A DNA stretch of 54,975 bases from SG8-32-3 sp964514055 (GTDB taxonomy: Archaea; Thermoproteota; Bathyarchaeia; Bathyarchaeales; Bathycorpusculaceae). The notes beneath the pieces are model-generated. The model had not been told where the DNA came from, did no database searches, and was given only the letters and a program-made list of their open reading frames with translations. The DNA is taken from NCBI GenBank assembly GCA_964514055.1, contig CAZEPB010000010.1, positions 1 to 54,975 of the forward strand, read 5' to 3'. The position numbers and the translations under genes were made by a program. Every line of letters begins with the position of its first letter. The first letter of the stretch is position 1. Positions 1-8,728 of the stretch are shown in pieces.

Positions 1-2
1 GA

Positions 3-848
3 GACGAAATTCTTGTTCCAGGACCTGCTTATCCACCATACCTCTCCTACTCGAAGGCTTACGATGGAACCCCCATCACATATGAAACACTTGAAGAAGA
101 AAACTGGCAACCGAACATCGACGATTTGCGAAGTAAAATCTCGGAAAAAACGCGTGCCATGGTGATAATCAACCCAAACAATCCCTCAGGCGCGCTTTAC
201 AGAAGAAAAGTTGTCAAACAAATGGTGGACATAGCAGGAGAACATGACCTCCTTGTTTTATCGGACGAAATTTATGATCAAATAAGATACACCGAAGACT
301 ACGTCAGCACAGCCCGTTTAGCCAAAGACTTGCCCGTAGTAGGATTGAACGGGTTCTCAAAAGTGTACCTAATGACTGGATGGAGACTTGGATACGTATA
401 CTTCCATGAGCAAAACGGTGAATTGCAAGAACTTAAGAAAACCGTGGAAAAAGAGTTGCGCATAAGAATCTGCGCTAACACGCCAGCCCAGATGGCGGGA
501 ATAGCTGCTCTGAAAGGTCCGCAGGACCACGTGAAAGACATGGTTGAAAAGCTTAAGCTTAGAAGAGACTACGCGTGGAAAAGACTGAACGAAATTGAAG
601 GGATAAGCTGCGCATTGCCAGAAGGAGCCTTCTACTTCTTTCCAAAAATCCACGATGTTGGATCAAAGTGGAAGACGGACATGGAATTTGCTGTTGGACT
701 CCTAAAAGAGACTGGGGTGCTCTTGGTGCATGGTTCAGGCTTCGACCCGATTTACGGCGCTGGGCACGTCAGAGGAGTGTTCCTTCCCCCGATCGAAACA
801 CTGGAAGAAGCATTCAACGAAATAGAAAGGTTCATGAAAAAGAAATAG
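3..848 (+). CDS. Pyridoxal-phosphate aminotransferase, class I/II (partial, 5' end missing)
   Basis: Fold-type I PLP aminotransferase (aspartate aminotransferase-like family) cut by the left window edge. Reading from base 3 the frame is open before the first start-like codon and gives the conserved VPGPAYPPYLSYSKAY segment. It continues through NPNNPSG (substrate and PLP pocket), the LSDEIYDQIRY stretch, and NGFSKVYLMTGWRLGYV, whose lysine should be the Schiff-base residue and whose arginine follows in the GWRLGY motif. The C-terminal small domain is complete. The family transfers amino groups between amino acids and 2-oxo acids; the exact substrate cannot be read here. It ends 27 bases before the convergent ilvE-like gene. 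The family call is firm. Confidence 0.93.
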   Translation, partial: DEILVPGPAYPPYLSYSKAYDGTPITYETLEEENWQPNIDDLRSKISEKTRAMVIINPNNPSGALYRRKVVKQMVDIAGEHDLLVLSDEIYDQIRYTEDYVSTARLAKDLPVVGLNGFSKVYLMTGWRLGYVYFHEQNGELQELKKTVEKELRIRICANTPAQMAGIAALKGPQDHVKDMVEKLKLRRDYAWKRLNEIEGISCALPEGAFYFFPKIHDVGSKWKTDMEFAVGLLKETGVLLVHGSGFDPIYGAGHVRGVFLPPIETLEEAFNEIERFMKKK

Positions 849-874
849 GGCGAGGCTCATGGCGCGCTTCGGCT

Positions 875-1765
875 TTAGGAGTAGATGGGCACTCCTTCTG
901 ATGGGTCAGCAGTTGCTTTTTGGAAAGCCGCCATCAACTTCTTCGTGACGGGACCTGGGTTTCCGTTGCCTATTTGCCGTTTGTTCACTTCTCTGATGGG
1001 AACGACTTCCGCGGCTGTTCCCGTAAAGAACGCCTCGTCGGCTGTAAACAACTGGAACGGCGTGAGGTTAGTTTCTGTCACAGCGTACCCTAAGCTTTTA
1101 GCTATCTTGACGGCAAACTTGGCTGTGATGCCTGCTAACGCGCCAGTGCTGCTTGGCGGAGTAAAGATTTTGCCGTCTTTAACGATGAACAGGTTCTCGC
1201 CCACTCCTTCGGCTATAACCCCGTTTTTGTCCAAGCAGATAGCTTCGTCAACGCCGTTCGCGGTGGCTTCCATTTTAGCTAACACGCTGTTAAGGTAGTT
1301 GAGCGATTTTATCTCGTGTGTCGTCGCGTCCACCGAGTTTCTTCTAACCCATGTAATCATTGTGGAAATGCCTTTTTCTTTAGCTTCACTCGACATTATC
1401 GAAATAGCGTCAGTTATGATAATTACAGCGGGCTTGGGACATTTTCGTGGGTCCAGTCCAAGGTCGCCTACGCCTCTCGTCACTACTAAGCGGATATAGG
1501 CGTCTCGCAGGTTGTTTTTTCGCAGCGTTTCCAACACGGCTTGCGTCATCTCTTCCTCCGTTAGGGGTATCTGCAGCATTAGTGCGTGTGCTGAGCGGTA
1601 GAGCCTAGCGATGTGTTCTTTGAGTTTGAAGACAATTCCGTTGTAGGCGCGAATTCCCTCGAAAACGCCGTCACCGTAAAGGAGACCGTGATCGTAAACG
1701 GACACCTTAGCCTGTGATTTAGGATAGTAAACTCCATCTATGTAAACCTGAAGTTCTTTTTCCAT
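875..1765 (-). CDS. ilvE: Branched-chain amino acid aminotransferase (fold-type IV PLP enzyme)
   Basis: Last step of valine, leucine and isoleucine synthesis: transamination of branched 2-oxo acids with glutamate. The 296 residues match the usual family length. Visible features are the N-terminal YDHGLLYGDGVFEGIRAYNG block, the PLP lysine at about residue 153 in HEIKSLNYLNS, the CLDKNGVIAEGVGENLF segment, and FFTGTAAEVVPI near the C-terminus. The ATG at 1765 has AGGGA five bases upstream. It is convergent with the aminotransferase to its left; no other branched-chain pathway gene lies beside it. D-amino-acid transaminase or ADC lyase are related alternatives, but the EGIRAY and GTAAEV signatures favour IlvE. 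Confidence 0.93.
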   Translation of the reverse strand: MEKELQVYIDGVYYPKSQAKVSVYDHGLLYGDGVFEGIRAYNGIVFKLKEHIARLYRSAHALMLQIPLTEEEMTQAVLETLRKNNLRDAYIRLVVTRGVGDLGLDPRKCPKPAVIIITDAISIMSSEAKEKGISTMITWVRRNSVDATTHEIKSLNYLNSVLAKMEATANGVDEAICLDKNGVIAEGVGENLFIVKDGKIFTPPSSTGALAGITAKFAVKIAKSLGYAVTETNLTPFQLFTADEAFFTGTAAEVVPIREVNKRQIGNGNPGPVTKKLMAAFQKATADPSEGVPIYS

Positions 1766-1846
1766 TGATGTCCCTTCCAGTGTTGACGTTTCTTATTAGG
1801 CTATGATTTGATATATTTTTTGCAAGTGAACTATAGGATTCGTATA

Positions 1847-3724
1847 TCATCCATAAAATTGTGGTCTTTTGGAAAGGTTCAGCGGCAAAGGAAGAGGCTT
1901 GAAAGGCTTGCCTTCAAGTTTACCTGTGATTTTCGTTATCAACGCGTCTAGCTTCATCTTTTGCACCTTGCCGTGGTTTTCTCGGTCTCTGACTGAAAGA
2001 ACCCCTGATTCGAGTTCTCTCTGCCCCACAACGATTACGTAGGGCACCCACTCCATCTCTGCCTCTCTGATTTTCTTTTGCAACGTTGACGTGCGGTCAT
2101 CAATGTCCACTCGTATGCAGTGCGCAGCTATCTCCTCGGCGATTTCGTCAACTTTTTCTGTGAAATCATCAGATATGGGGATTAACCGCACTTGGGTGGG
2201 CGACAGCCACAGGGGAAGCATGGGTAACTTGCCGTTTTGTTGCTCTTTGTAAGCTTTTTCCAACAAAGCGTACACGCATCTTTCGATAGCGCCGCTTGGA
2301 GAACAGTGCAGAATCAGAGGATGCTGTTTTTCGCCCTTCTCGTCAACGTAGGTTATTTCGTATCGTTTTGCGTTTTCAACATCAATTTGGTCCGTGGAAA
2401 GTGCGGCTGCTTTATCCTGATTGTCAATGAAGTTGGCGTCCCATTTTAGAATGAAATAGAAGAACCGCTCCTCCCACACCTCAGCCAAAAGAGGCTTACC
2501 GTAGATTTCGGCTAAATCCGCGATGAAATCCTTGTTTTCTTCGTAAAACCCCTTTGTAAACCGTATCGCAACCTCGTAGTCATCCTTTGATAAACCAATG
2601 CTGCCTAAGACGCTTATGCAGAGATTAAATCGCGTTTTGAACTCCTTTTTTGCCTGTTCCAAATCGGTGCAGAAAGCGTGGCAGTCAGGCATGGTGAACG
2701 CGCGTAGACGCCTTAAGCCGCAGACTTCGCCGCTTTTCTCGCGCCTGAAACTGTAGCGTGTCAACTCGTAAAGTTTCAGAGGCATCTGCCTGTAAGAGAA
2801 CTGCGTGTCATGCACCATCAAGAACTGCCCGAAACACGCGGCAAAACGAAGGAAAAGCTCCTTGTCTTCCGATTTTAACACGTACTGGCGAGCGGGAAAA
2901 CGGTTCAGGTAGTCCGCCAAGCTTGGATGATGAAAATCGTACATAACCGGAGTTTCAACTTCCATGGCGCCATAAGCGATCATCTCCGCGGTGACGAACT
3001 GCTCAAGCAGAGACTTGATTAAACGACCTTTCGGGTACCAACGTAGGTTGCCGGGGTCGCTTCCTTGCTCGTAGTCAGCTATCTCCAGCCGCTTCATTAA
3101 CGGCACATGAGGAGGCATTTGCTGACTAGCTCTCACCTTTGCAATTTCGTATTTAGAGAATTTCTTAAGGTTTTCATGCCCTTTGAAGTCAAAGTCTTCG
3201 ATTGGTTTCAGCTCGCCAGTGGACTGAAAAATGTACCACAGAGATTTCAGTTTCTCCTCGGCTTTTACGGCTTCGGAAACCTTTTCTTCCTTCTCCGCTT
3301 CTGCTTCCGCTTCGGCAGGAGCGTAGAATCTGGATTGCTCTGCCAACGGGTGCCCTTTGATGGCAAGTGTAAACTGCTTGGTCCAGCCGAAAGGAGCACG
3401 GTACGTCTCGATGCCCTTTTGTTTTGCGTAGGCTTCCATGTTTTTTATGAGTTTCAGCGCTTCGGCAGGCTTTGACAGGTTGCTGCTCAAGTGTGCGAAA
3501 GGATAAATCAAAATGCGGTTAACTTTGAGGTTTTGGAGAAACTCGTGTACCTCGTTTATGGCTTTCTTTGCCGTAGTCGCGTTGTCGCCCTCCTCGACGG
3601 CGGTGAACAAGACCACGACTTCTTCGACGCGGTTCTCTTCCTTTTCCGCCTCCTCGGCTATGCTGATTTCCTTCTTAACCGGCTTGTAAACAATGTAGTT
3701 AGAATGTAACTGCAATATCCGCAT
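1847..3724 (-). CDS. thrS: Threonyl-tRNA synthetase, archaeal type with editing domain
   Basis: Charges tRNA-Thr with threonine. The N-terminal ~145 residues (starting MRILQLHSNYIVYKP) correspond to the archaeal D-aminoacyl-tRNA-deacylase-like domain that removes mischarged serine. The class II core follows: motif 2 region with FRREKSGEVCGLRRLRAF, zinc-site cysteine and histidines (ACFGQF, PDCHAFC), motif 3 region around LILHCSPSGAIER, then the anticodon-binding domain PLWLSPTQVRLIPIS. I chose the ATG at 3724 because GAGAGTGA lies just upstream and archaeal homologues begin with MRILQLHS; a GTG at 3733 adds three residues. It follows the 81-residue zinc protein at 3740 by a few bases, so the two are probably co-transcribed. 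Confidence 0.96.
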   Translation of the reverse strand: MRILQLHSNYIVYKPVKKEISIAEEAEKEENRVEEVVVLFTAVEEGDNATTAKKAINEVHEFLQNLKVNRILIYPFAHLSSNLSKPAEALKLIKNMEAYAKQKGIETYRAPFGWTKQFTLAIKGHPLAEQSRFYAPAEAEAEAEKEEKVSEAVKAEEKLKSLWYIFQSTGELKPIEDFDFKGHENLKKFSKYEIAKVRASQQMPPHVPLMKRLEIADYEQGSDPGNLRWYPKGRLIKSLLEQFVTAEMIAYGAMEVETPVMYDFHHPSLADYLNRFPARQYVLKSEDKELFLRFAACFGQFLMVHDTQFSYRQMPLKLYELTRYSFRREKSGEVCGLRRLRAFTMPDCHAFCTDLEQAKKEFKTRFNLCISVLGSIGLSKDDYEVAIRFTKGFYEENKDFIADLAEIYGKPLLAEVWEERFFYFILKWDANFIDNQDKAAALSTDQIDVENAKRYEITYVDEKGEKQHPLILHCSPSGAIERCVYALLEKAYKEQQNGKLPMLPLWLSPTQVRLIPISDDFTEKVDEIAEEIAAHCIRVDIDDRTSTLQKKIREAEMEWVPYVIVVGQRELESGVLSVRDRENHGKVQKMKLDALITKITGKLEGKPFKPLPLPLNLSKRPQFYG

Positions 3725-3739
3725 GGTGCTCACTCTCTT

Positions 3740-3985
3740 TTAGGCGCTGTAACGCCACTTATCAATGGTCTTGTCCTTTTTAGTTTTCTTCTTAAATTCC
3801 TTGTAGTGTTCCCTGCAAAGGTAAACACGTTTTTGGCCACTGCCAACGTTTAACCCGGCAGACTTGGCTTTTTCAGTTGCCAGTGAACGGACAGCGTCCT
3901 TGCCGCAACCAGACACGCTGCATTTTACTCCTTTGTCGATTCGTCCCAACTGTGAAACACCTTTGAACGTTTCTACGCAGTACAA
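3740..3985 (-). CDS. Small basic zinc-binding protein, function unknown
   Basis: An 81-residue protein with a cysteine pair (KCSVSGCGK, spacing C-x4-C) and a later C-x2-H pair (YLCREHYKEF), a likely single zinc site, followed by a lysine-rich tail that suggests nucleic-acid or ribosome contact. The start is uncertain: TTG at 3985 has no clear ribosome-binding site and lies 6 bases after the stop of the pfkB-type gene. The gene sits between that kinase and thrS in one minus-strand run, so it is probably co-transcribed with a translation gene. I recognise the type (conserved archaeal small zinc protein) but no assigned function. Confidence 0.7.
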   Translation of the reverse strand: MYCVETFKGVSQLGRIDKGVKCSVSGCGKDAVRSLATEKAKSAGLNVGSGQKRVYLCREHYKEFKKKTKKDKTIDKWRYSA

Positions 3986-3991
3986 TACGCG

Positions 3992-4918
3992 TTAAGGCTT
4001 AATTTCTTTTTCATAGACAGAACGGGCTCTTTCATAAATTTCTTCCTTTTCTCCGAAAAACGTCGGTCCAATGCCTTCGACGACAAGCGACGCTGCGGCG
4101 GAACCCACGCAGGCGCACCATAAAGAGTCTTTTTGGCGGATGTACTCGGTTAAAAAGCCGCCTATGAAAGCGTCTCCGGCGCCAGTGGGGTCAACTAACA
4201 CCCTAGAGTTGCACGCTGGAATCTTGTAAATCGTTTTCTCTACAGAAAGCACAGCGCCCTTAGCGCCCAATGTGACTATGACGGTTTCTACTCCAAAGTC
4301 GTGAACAGCGTTTATCGCAGAATTTAGATCAGAATGTCCAGTGAGAGCGCTAATTTCCTCTAAAGAAGACTTGTAGATGTTGATAAGGCTGAACACACGC
4401 TTGTCAACTGAAGAACGCGACTTAACCCTTCCAGTTTTAGTAAACCTCCTTAGCAAACCTTGCGGGTCAAGGGATAAAACCTCAGCGCAACCCTTCAATT
4501 GTTCGACTACTTCATACGAAATTTCGCCAGCAATAGGCGCGACGTGAACAGCGTTGGCGCGCAGAGAACAGGGCAGGTCACTCACATCTATGGGGGAAGC
4601 CTTGCTTTTCAGTTTCAAGGTTCTGTTTGACAGGTCTTTGCTGTATCCGAGTTCAAAACGCGTGGTCTGCTCTTTCGCAAGCCTTATAACACCTGAGAGG
4701 TCAATGCCTTCTTCTCGAAGCAACCACATGTAAGCCTCTGGGAAATCTCCGCCGACTTTGGAGATTATAGAAACCGTTGCATCCAACCGTTTTGTCACAA
4801 AAGAAACGTAAGTTACGGAACCACCTAAAACGATGAAAGGGTTAGAACGGCTGGGTAGGCGAATAGAATCTATGGCGAAATGACCTACCACTGCGACATC
4901 AGAATCCTGAGCTGCCAT
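3992..4918 (-). CDS. PfkB-family carbohydrate/nucleoside kinase
   Basis: Ribokinase-fold sugar or nucleoside kinase of about 308 residues. The N-terminus (MAAQDSDVAVVGHFAID) is followed by the substrate loop LGGSVTYVS. The C-terminal signature VDPTGAGDAFIGGFL carries the GAGD anion hole and the catalytic aspartate. The frame is open further upstream to 5068, but the ATG at 4918 has AGGGGGT just before it, and the extra N-terminal 50 residues look unlike the family, so 4918 is preferred. The substrate cannot be deduced. It is divergent from the integrase gene at 5042; the 123-base interval holds the promoters of both and is the left boundary zone of the mobile element. Confidence 0.88.
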   Translation of the reverse strand: MAAQDSDVAVVGHFAIDSIRLPSRSNPFIVLGGSVTYVSFVTKRLDATVSIISKVGGDFPEAYMWLLREEGIDLSGVIRLAKEQTTRFELGYSKDLSNRTLKLKSKASPIDVSDLPCSLRANAVHVAPIAGEISYEVVEQLKGCAEVLSLDPQGLLRRFTKTGRVKSRSSVDKRVFSLINIYKSSLEEISALTGHSDLNSAINAVHDFGVETVIVTLGAKGAVLSVEKTIYKIPACNSRVLVDPTGAGDAFIGGFLTEYIRQKDSLWCACVGSAAASLVVEGIGPTFFGEKEEIYERARSVYEKEIKP

Positions 4919-5041
4919 CCTACCCCCTAGAAACACGTAATAGAATAACCAATATATAGAAATAACCTTTCCCAGAGCAACGGTTATTTCAAATTTTGAC
5001 CCACGATTCAGAAATTTAAAAGCTTTTAGGGGGGATAATCC
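4919..5041. promoter_or_regulatory. Divergent promoter region, chromosome/element junction zone
   Basis: AT-rich interval between the PfkB kinase (minus) and the integrase (plus). AACCAATATATAG at about 4947-4959 is a plausible TATA element for the kinase. AGGGGGG at about 5029-5035 is the ribosome-binding site of the integrase. No tRNA gene or convincing direct repeat with the 20.6-21.4 kb region was found, so the exact left end of the element is not fixed. Confidence 0.5.
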
Positions 5042-6229
5042 TTGAGCAGAATGACCGACGCATTGCAAGAGTGGATTCTGGAGTTCGAAAGCGGGAGATT
5101 ATGGTACGGCAAATTAGTTTCAGACGTAACGAAAAGAATCTACCTGAAGCGGCTGAAAGACTATTGCGACGCTGTAGAAAAGAACCCAGACGAGCTTATT
5201 CAGCTAAAAGTCGAGGGGCTCCAAAACATAGGCACAGCAAAGGAGTTCCAAGCCGAAACGCTTCTTGAAACTTTTCTTGCAACGGTTGATTTGACGAACG
5301 ACATGAAGGTTAGCCTCAAGACGGCTGTTATGAGCTTCTACGCCAAGAACAGAAGGCGGCTGGAACCAGACGTGGCTGAAAACGTCGAGAGGGGAGAACC
5401 CAAGAAGAGATGCCCGAAAACTGAAGACATAGTGGAACTGGAAAACGCGATGACTTGCCAAAGGGACAAAGCCATCTTATGGTTTATTGCGAGCACGGCG
5501 ATAAGGGTCGGCACAATCCCAAAGCTCAAGTGGAAGGACTTGAAGCCCATAAAAGACAGGGAAATACCTTACTACTTGAAGATTGAAGGCGCGAGACTCA
5601 AAGGCGGCGGAGTAGGCAAATACAAAGGGGTAAAACAGGTTTCTTTTGTGCACGGCTTGGCAGTTAAGAAACTCAAAAATTACAGGTTGGAGGCAAAAAG
5701 AAGAGGCTACACGCTGACTAAGGATTCGCCCCTTTTCATCAGCTACTGGCGGAAAGGAAAAACAGTGCCTTTTTCGCCCTATACGATTGAAGGGATGTTT
5801 GCGGATGCTTCTCTCAATGCTTGGCACAACCTAGACGCAAAACGCTTTTCACCGCATGACTTCCGAAACTTCGTTCAATCCGCGTTGGAAAATGCAGGCG
5901 TTAACGTCAACATCATAAAGCCACTCTTGGCGCACAAGCCCAAAGGCGTGGATTTCCACTACAGCGTCCACGAAATCATGGATTTCATGGAAAAATACAG
6001 GACTGCACTGCCCTATCTGCTTCCTCAGTCGGTAGAGAAACTAAAAGCCGAAGTTGAAGAGACTAAGGCGGAATATGAAGTGACGATTGCCAACTTGATT
6101 CAAAGTGTTGTATCAATCAAACAGGATTTTAAGGCGTTCAAAGAAGACGTTAATGAACACTTGACAAAAATAGACAAAGCCGAAATAATGAAAAAACTGA
6201 AAGCCAAGAAAACCCAGCATTCTACATGA
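5042..6229 (+). CDS. Tyrosine recombinase / integrase
   Basis: Site-specific recombinase expected to insert and excise the element to its right. The catalytic set is visible: Arg155 in STAIRVGTIPKL, a probable lysine near 195-198, His272-x-x-Arg275 (PHDFRNF), His298 (LLAHKP) and nucleophile Tyr307 (FHYSVH). Residues 1-110 form the SAM-like core-binding domain. Residues after about 331 are a charged coiled coil (VEKLKAEVEETKAEYE) beyond the usual catalytic end. The TTG start is favoured over ATG 5051 because AGGGGGG sits at proper distance. At 395 residues the gene is intact, not split as in SSV-type integration. It lies at the left edge of the accessory block, pointing inward. Confidence 0.92.
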   Translation: MSRMTDALQEWILEFESGRLWYGKLVSDVTKRIYLKRLKDYCDAVEKNPDELIQLKVEGLQNIGTAKEFQAETLLETFLATVDLTNDMKVSLKTAVMSFYAKNRRRLEPDVAENVERGEPKKRCPKTEDIVELENAMTCQRDKAILWFIASTAIRVGTIPKLKWKDLKPIKDREIPYYLKIEGARLKGGGVGKYKGVKQVSFVHGLAVKKLKNYRLEAKRRGYTLTKDSPLFISYWRKGKTVPFSPYTIEGMFADASLNAWHNLDAKRFSPHDFRNFVQSALENAGVNVNIIKPLLAHKPKGVDFHYSVHEIMDFMEKYRTALPYLLPQSVEKLKAEVEETKAEYEVTIANLIQSVVSIKQDFKAFKEDVNEHLTKIDKAEIMKKLKAKKTQHST

Positions 6230-6302
6230 AGCTTTCGAAATGGCTGAAGCGAAGTTTTGTACAAAATATGATGCAAGTATTGCCCTCAATTCAATCAAGA
6301 AT

Positions 6303-6312
6303 GCTTATATTT
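6303..6312 (+). promoter_or_regulatory. TATA element of the 6340 gene
   Basis: GCTTATATTT lies 28-37 bases upstream of the ATG at 6340, and no Shine-Dalgarno site is present, which suggests a leaderless or nearly leaderless transcript. Confidence 0.5.
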
Positions 6313-6339
6313 GGTTGAAAAGGAACTAGTTAGTGAGAA

Positions 6340-7095
6340 ATGAGTCCACAAACAGAGAATGAAATTGGAATTCAGTTCGGCGATTCCTACTGGAAGTTAT
6401 TCAAGTTTGTGGTAAACCCAGTCTCAAAAGACGCTTATCTCTTTATCCCAATTCCAGATGTCGCCCTACACCTTTCAATTCACTCTCCAAAGCTTCCCAC
6501 GTATCCAAATTGGCATCTGCACTGGAGAAGCGAACCTTTAGGCATAGACGAAGATGTTGAAAGCAATCTTTTCTCACCAGTAGACTTGCAAAAATGGGCA
6601 ATGGAGTGGCTAGAAGGTTTCAATTATCATGAAGCCGCAAGCGATGAAGATGTGACGGTGTTCCCATTATTCACTGACGCTCAGAGAATGGAGACTTTAG
6701 GTAGAAGGAATAAGACGGTTTTAGATTTCGGAAGACTCATTCAAACGATGAGTAAGGGAACATTCTATCGAACAAAAGTTAGGAAGCTACCCTTGCTTAT
6801 GAGAAAAAAACCTTATGGAAATATCAGCCTCTGCGCGCTTTCTGAGAATGGAATGATATTGCCCATAGATACAGAAACAATGATTGAGATTGACCCACAT
6901 GCGTTTGATATGAAGAGGTTGATGGGATGCAATGTGGATTCTATTTTTAAGCCTGCGGAGAGGGCGATAGAGGTGATTCAAAGAACAAGTCCGAACTCGT
7001 TTCAAAGATGGTTTCCCACTTCCGATTTTGAAGGCTGGATTGAAGAAACGATTAACCCACTGAAAAATTCAAAACCCAAGATAGTTGATTTCTGA
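6340..7095 (+). CDS. Element-borne protein of unknown function, 251 aa
   Basis: I do not recognise a family. The protein is soluble, without a signal peptide or membrane segment, rich in tryptophan and proline in the first 90 residues (TYPNWHLHWRSEP, LQKWAMEWLEGF), with a basic middle part (TKVRKLPLLMRKKPYG) and a C-terminal FQRWFPTSDFEGWIEE. It is transcribed alone, away from the minus-strand block that follows, apparently from its own leaderless promoter. Position next to the integrase makes it part of the mobile element. A nucleic-acid-binding or regulatory role is possible but not shown. Confidence 0.7.
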   Translation: MSPQTENEIGIQFGDSYWKLFKFVVNPVSKDAYLFIPIPDVALHLSIHSPKLPTYPNWHLHWRSEPLGIDEDVESNLFSPVDLQKWAMEWLEGFNYHEAASDEDVTVFPLFTDAQRMETLGRRNKTVLDFGRLIQTMSKGTFYRTKVRKLPLLMRKKPYGNISLCALSENGMILPIDTETMIEIDPHAFDMKRLMGCNVDSIFKPAERAIEVIQRTSPNSFQRWFPTSDFEGWIEETINPLKNSKPKIVDF

Positions 7096-7119
7096 TAGCC
7101 GTAAAGCTATATCCGATTC

Positions 7120-7557
7120 TTAGTTTCTGCATCTGCAAACGCTTGATTTACAAACTGGGCAAATTGACTTTCGCATCTGCTCTTCAACGTTTTCATTGAA
7201 TTCTCTAGCTATTTGCTTGATTTCCCGTTCCCGTTGTTCTTCGCTTTCTCGGTTCCACAGCCTAAGCAGTTGTGGGTCAATTTCATAATCGGTTTTTTTC
7301 TTCATGTGCTGTGGTTCTTCGTCTGGTTCGCCCAAGATTCCCTTTTTGAACTCTTCAATCATTTCGTCTGCGGTTAGATTTTCTTTGTTTGGGTCGTAAT
7401 TTTTGATTGCTTCGTCTAAATATTCGTCAAACTTTCGCCCGTTAATCTCTATGAACTTCCATTCGTCTGGTCTGCCCATTTCTTTCGCCCGTCTCCTGAA
7501 CCTCATGGCGATTCTGTTGTAGATTTTCCTTCGTGTCCTCTTGCTCATTTTGCCCAT
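7120..7557 (-). CDS. Unknown protein, basic N-terminus and C-terminal zinc knuckle, 145 aa
   Basis: Last gene of the minus-strand block. The N-terminus is strongly basic (SKRTRRKIYNRIAMRFRRRAK). The middle is helical and charged. The C-terminus has a compact cysteine cluster, ICPVCKSSVCRC, which would bind one zinc. The ATG at 7557 has GGAG eight bases before it. It starts five bases after the preceding gene's stop, so it is co-transcribed with it. The make-up suggests DNA or RNA binding; no family is recognised. Confidence 0.68.
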   Translation of the reverse strand: MGKMSKRTRRKIYNRIAMRFRRRAKEMGRPDEWKFIEINGRKFDEYLDEAIKNYDPNKENLTADEMIEEFKKGILGEPDEEPQHMKKKTDYEIDPQLLRLWNRESEEQREREIKQIAREFNENVEEQMRKSICPVCKSSVCRCRN

Positions 7558-7562
7558 AACAT

Positions 7563-7931
7563 CTACTCCGTGATTTTATAATCCTTCCCCAGCTTGTACA
7601 ATTTGCTTATTTCTTGAGCTACCCGCTCTTGACTGTAACCTTCAAACATGTAAAACGTCATGACTTTGCTTTTCATGCGGGAAAGACTCCCAGAGCATTC
7701 GCCGCTACAAAACTTTGACTGTCTGCTGGGGCTGTGGAAAATTTGTTTACACCACAAGCAAATCTTGTTTTTTTCCATCTCTATTTTGTGTGTCTGACGG
7801 CGACGCTCTCGACCTTTTTGGTACGTGACTTTCCCGAGACAATACCTTGAACAGTAAATTTGCCGTCCATTTTTGGGTTGGAAAACCTTGTTGCAACCGT
7901 CACGGGCGCAGACTCTGGTTTTAGTCTCCAT
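7563..7931 (-). CDS. Double zinc-finger protein, unknown function
   Basis: A small protein of about 122 residues with two similar zinc modules: VCARDGCNKVFQPKNGRQIYCSRYC and CLWCKQIFHSPSRQSKFCSGEC, each with a C-x2/4-C pair followed by a C-x3-C pair. A helical tail (YSQERVAQEISKLYKLG) resembles a helix-turn-helix recruitment segment. The ATG at 7931 or a TTG at 7940 could start it; both lie within the end of the preceding gene (overlap of 11-20 bases), typical of translational coupling. Zinc-finger proteins of this size are common in archaeal viruses and plasmids, usually as DNA-binding regulators; that role is inference. Confidence 0.7.
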   Translation of the reverse strand: METKTRVCARDGCNKVFQPKNGRQIYCSRYCLGKVTYQKGRERRRQTHKIEMEKNKICLWCKQIFHSPSRQSKFCSGECSGSLSRMKSKVMTFYMFEGYSQERVAQEISKLYKLGKDYKITE

Positions 7932-8394
7932 TTTCCTCAAAATCCTTTTCGATTTTCTTGTTGCGCTCTTCTGGGTTGTCGAAGCCCTCTGGTTCCATCG
8001 TTGATGTGACGCTTTTGAAATTGTCGTCGTTAAGCATTTTCTCTAAGAATGAAAAACCGAATTTCAACCCTAAATCAAGCAAGAAACTTAGGGCTTCGTC
8101 TTCGTCTCGAAAACATTCGCCCCCAGCGAAAACGTGCCGACGGCTTGCCTTGCGGAACTCTGCGATTTTATGAACGGTCTCTTCGCTTAGGCTTACCTTT
8201 CTTCTATCTTTTAATTCCTCAAGCCTAGATTGCATCATTCTGCAATTCTGTTGACTATACAAGTACAGCTTTATGATGGATTCTTTGTCTATGTCCTGAT
8301 TATTCAGAAGGTCTGTACCCATAGCTATGAGTGGGTGTGTTAACGAGTTTTCCTCTTCTGAAGTAAGCTTTAATTTCAACTTGTCTTTCTCCAT
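7921..8394 (-). CDS. Unknown protein, 157 aa, element block
   Basis: Charged, largely helical soluble protein (MEKDKLKLKLTSEEENSL at the start; EDEALSFLLDLGLKFGFSFLEKML in the middle). No cysteine cluster, signal or membrane segment. The ATG at 8394 has GAGGGA about five bases upstream. It lies one base after the preceding gene and overlaps the following one, so it belongs to a single minus-strand operon. No family recognised. Confidence 0.65.
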   Translation of the reverse strand: MEKDKLKLKLTSEEENSLTHPLIAMGTDLLNNQDIDKESIIKLYLYSQQNCRMMQSRLEELKDRRKVSLSEETVHKIAEFRKASRRHVFAGGECFRDEDEALSFLLDLGLKFGFSFLEKMLNDDNFKSVTSTMEPEGFDNPEERNKKIEKDFEENGD

Positions 8395-8395
8395 G

Positions 8396-8728
8396 TTAAT
8401 CCCTCTTCAAAATTTTCACTTGAACTTCCAGCCGTTTGTTTTCCTTTTCGAGGCGTTCAATCTCGCCCAGAGCTACCTTCCAGTTCTTACGGTAAACCGT
8501 AAGGTTACGCACAAGCTTTTTTCGGTTGTACTTCTTCTTGTCGGCTAGGATTTTCTGTGCTTCCTCGACAAGTTTTTCCCCGCAACCCTCGTTTGGTTCG
8601 TTCAGCAACCAGTCTAGGGTTTTCTTGTTGAACAACAGCTTTTTGCGCTTGGAAAACTTAGACAAAAAACTTGGAAGCTTAGGGAGTTTACCCACGACAG
8701 CCACACGCCTAGAGTGGCTACTCCACAA
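8396..8728 (-). CDS. Unknown basic coiled-coil protein, about 110 aa
   Basis: Very basic protein (KLPKLPSFLSKFSKRKKLLFNKK near the N-terminus) with a C-terminal heptad-like helix (VALGEIERLEKENKRLEVQVKIL). The start may be TTG at 8728, overlapping the preceding gene's end, or GTG at 8704, just after it. A DNA-binding or scaffold role would fit the charge pattern but is not shown. It is inside the tightly packed minus-strand operon. Confidence 0.6.
   Translation of the reverse strand: MWSSHSRRVAVVGKLPKLPSFLSKFSKRKKLLFNKKTLDWLLNEPNEGCGEKLVEEAQKILADKKKYNRKKLVRNLTVYRKNWKVALGEIERLEKENKRLEVQVKILKRD

Noticed and set aside
1792..1800. ATTAGGC occurrence near ilvE as another member of the element motif family
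   Set aside because: A single short half site without palindrome; ATTAGGC also occurs by chance within coding DNA (for example near 10367).
4919..5041. Search for attL/attR and a tRNA integration target
   Set aside because: No tRNA-like T-loop was found in the window, and the best match to the right end (CCCTAGAAACAC against CCCTAAAAACAC near 20737) is too short and imperfect to call an att site.
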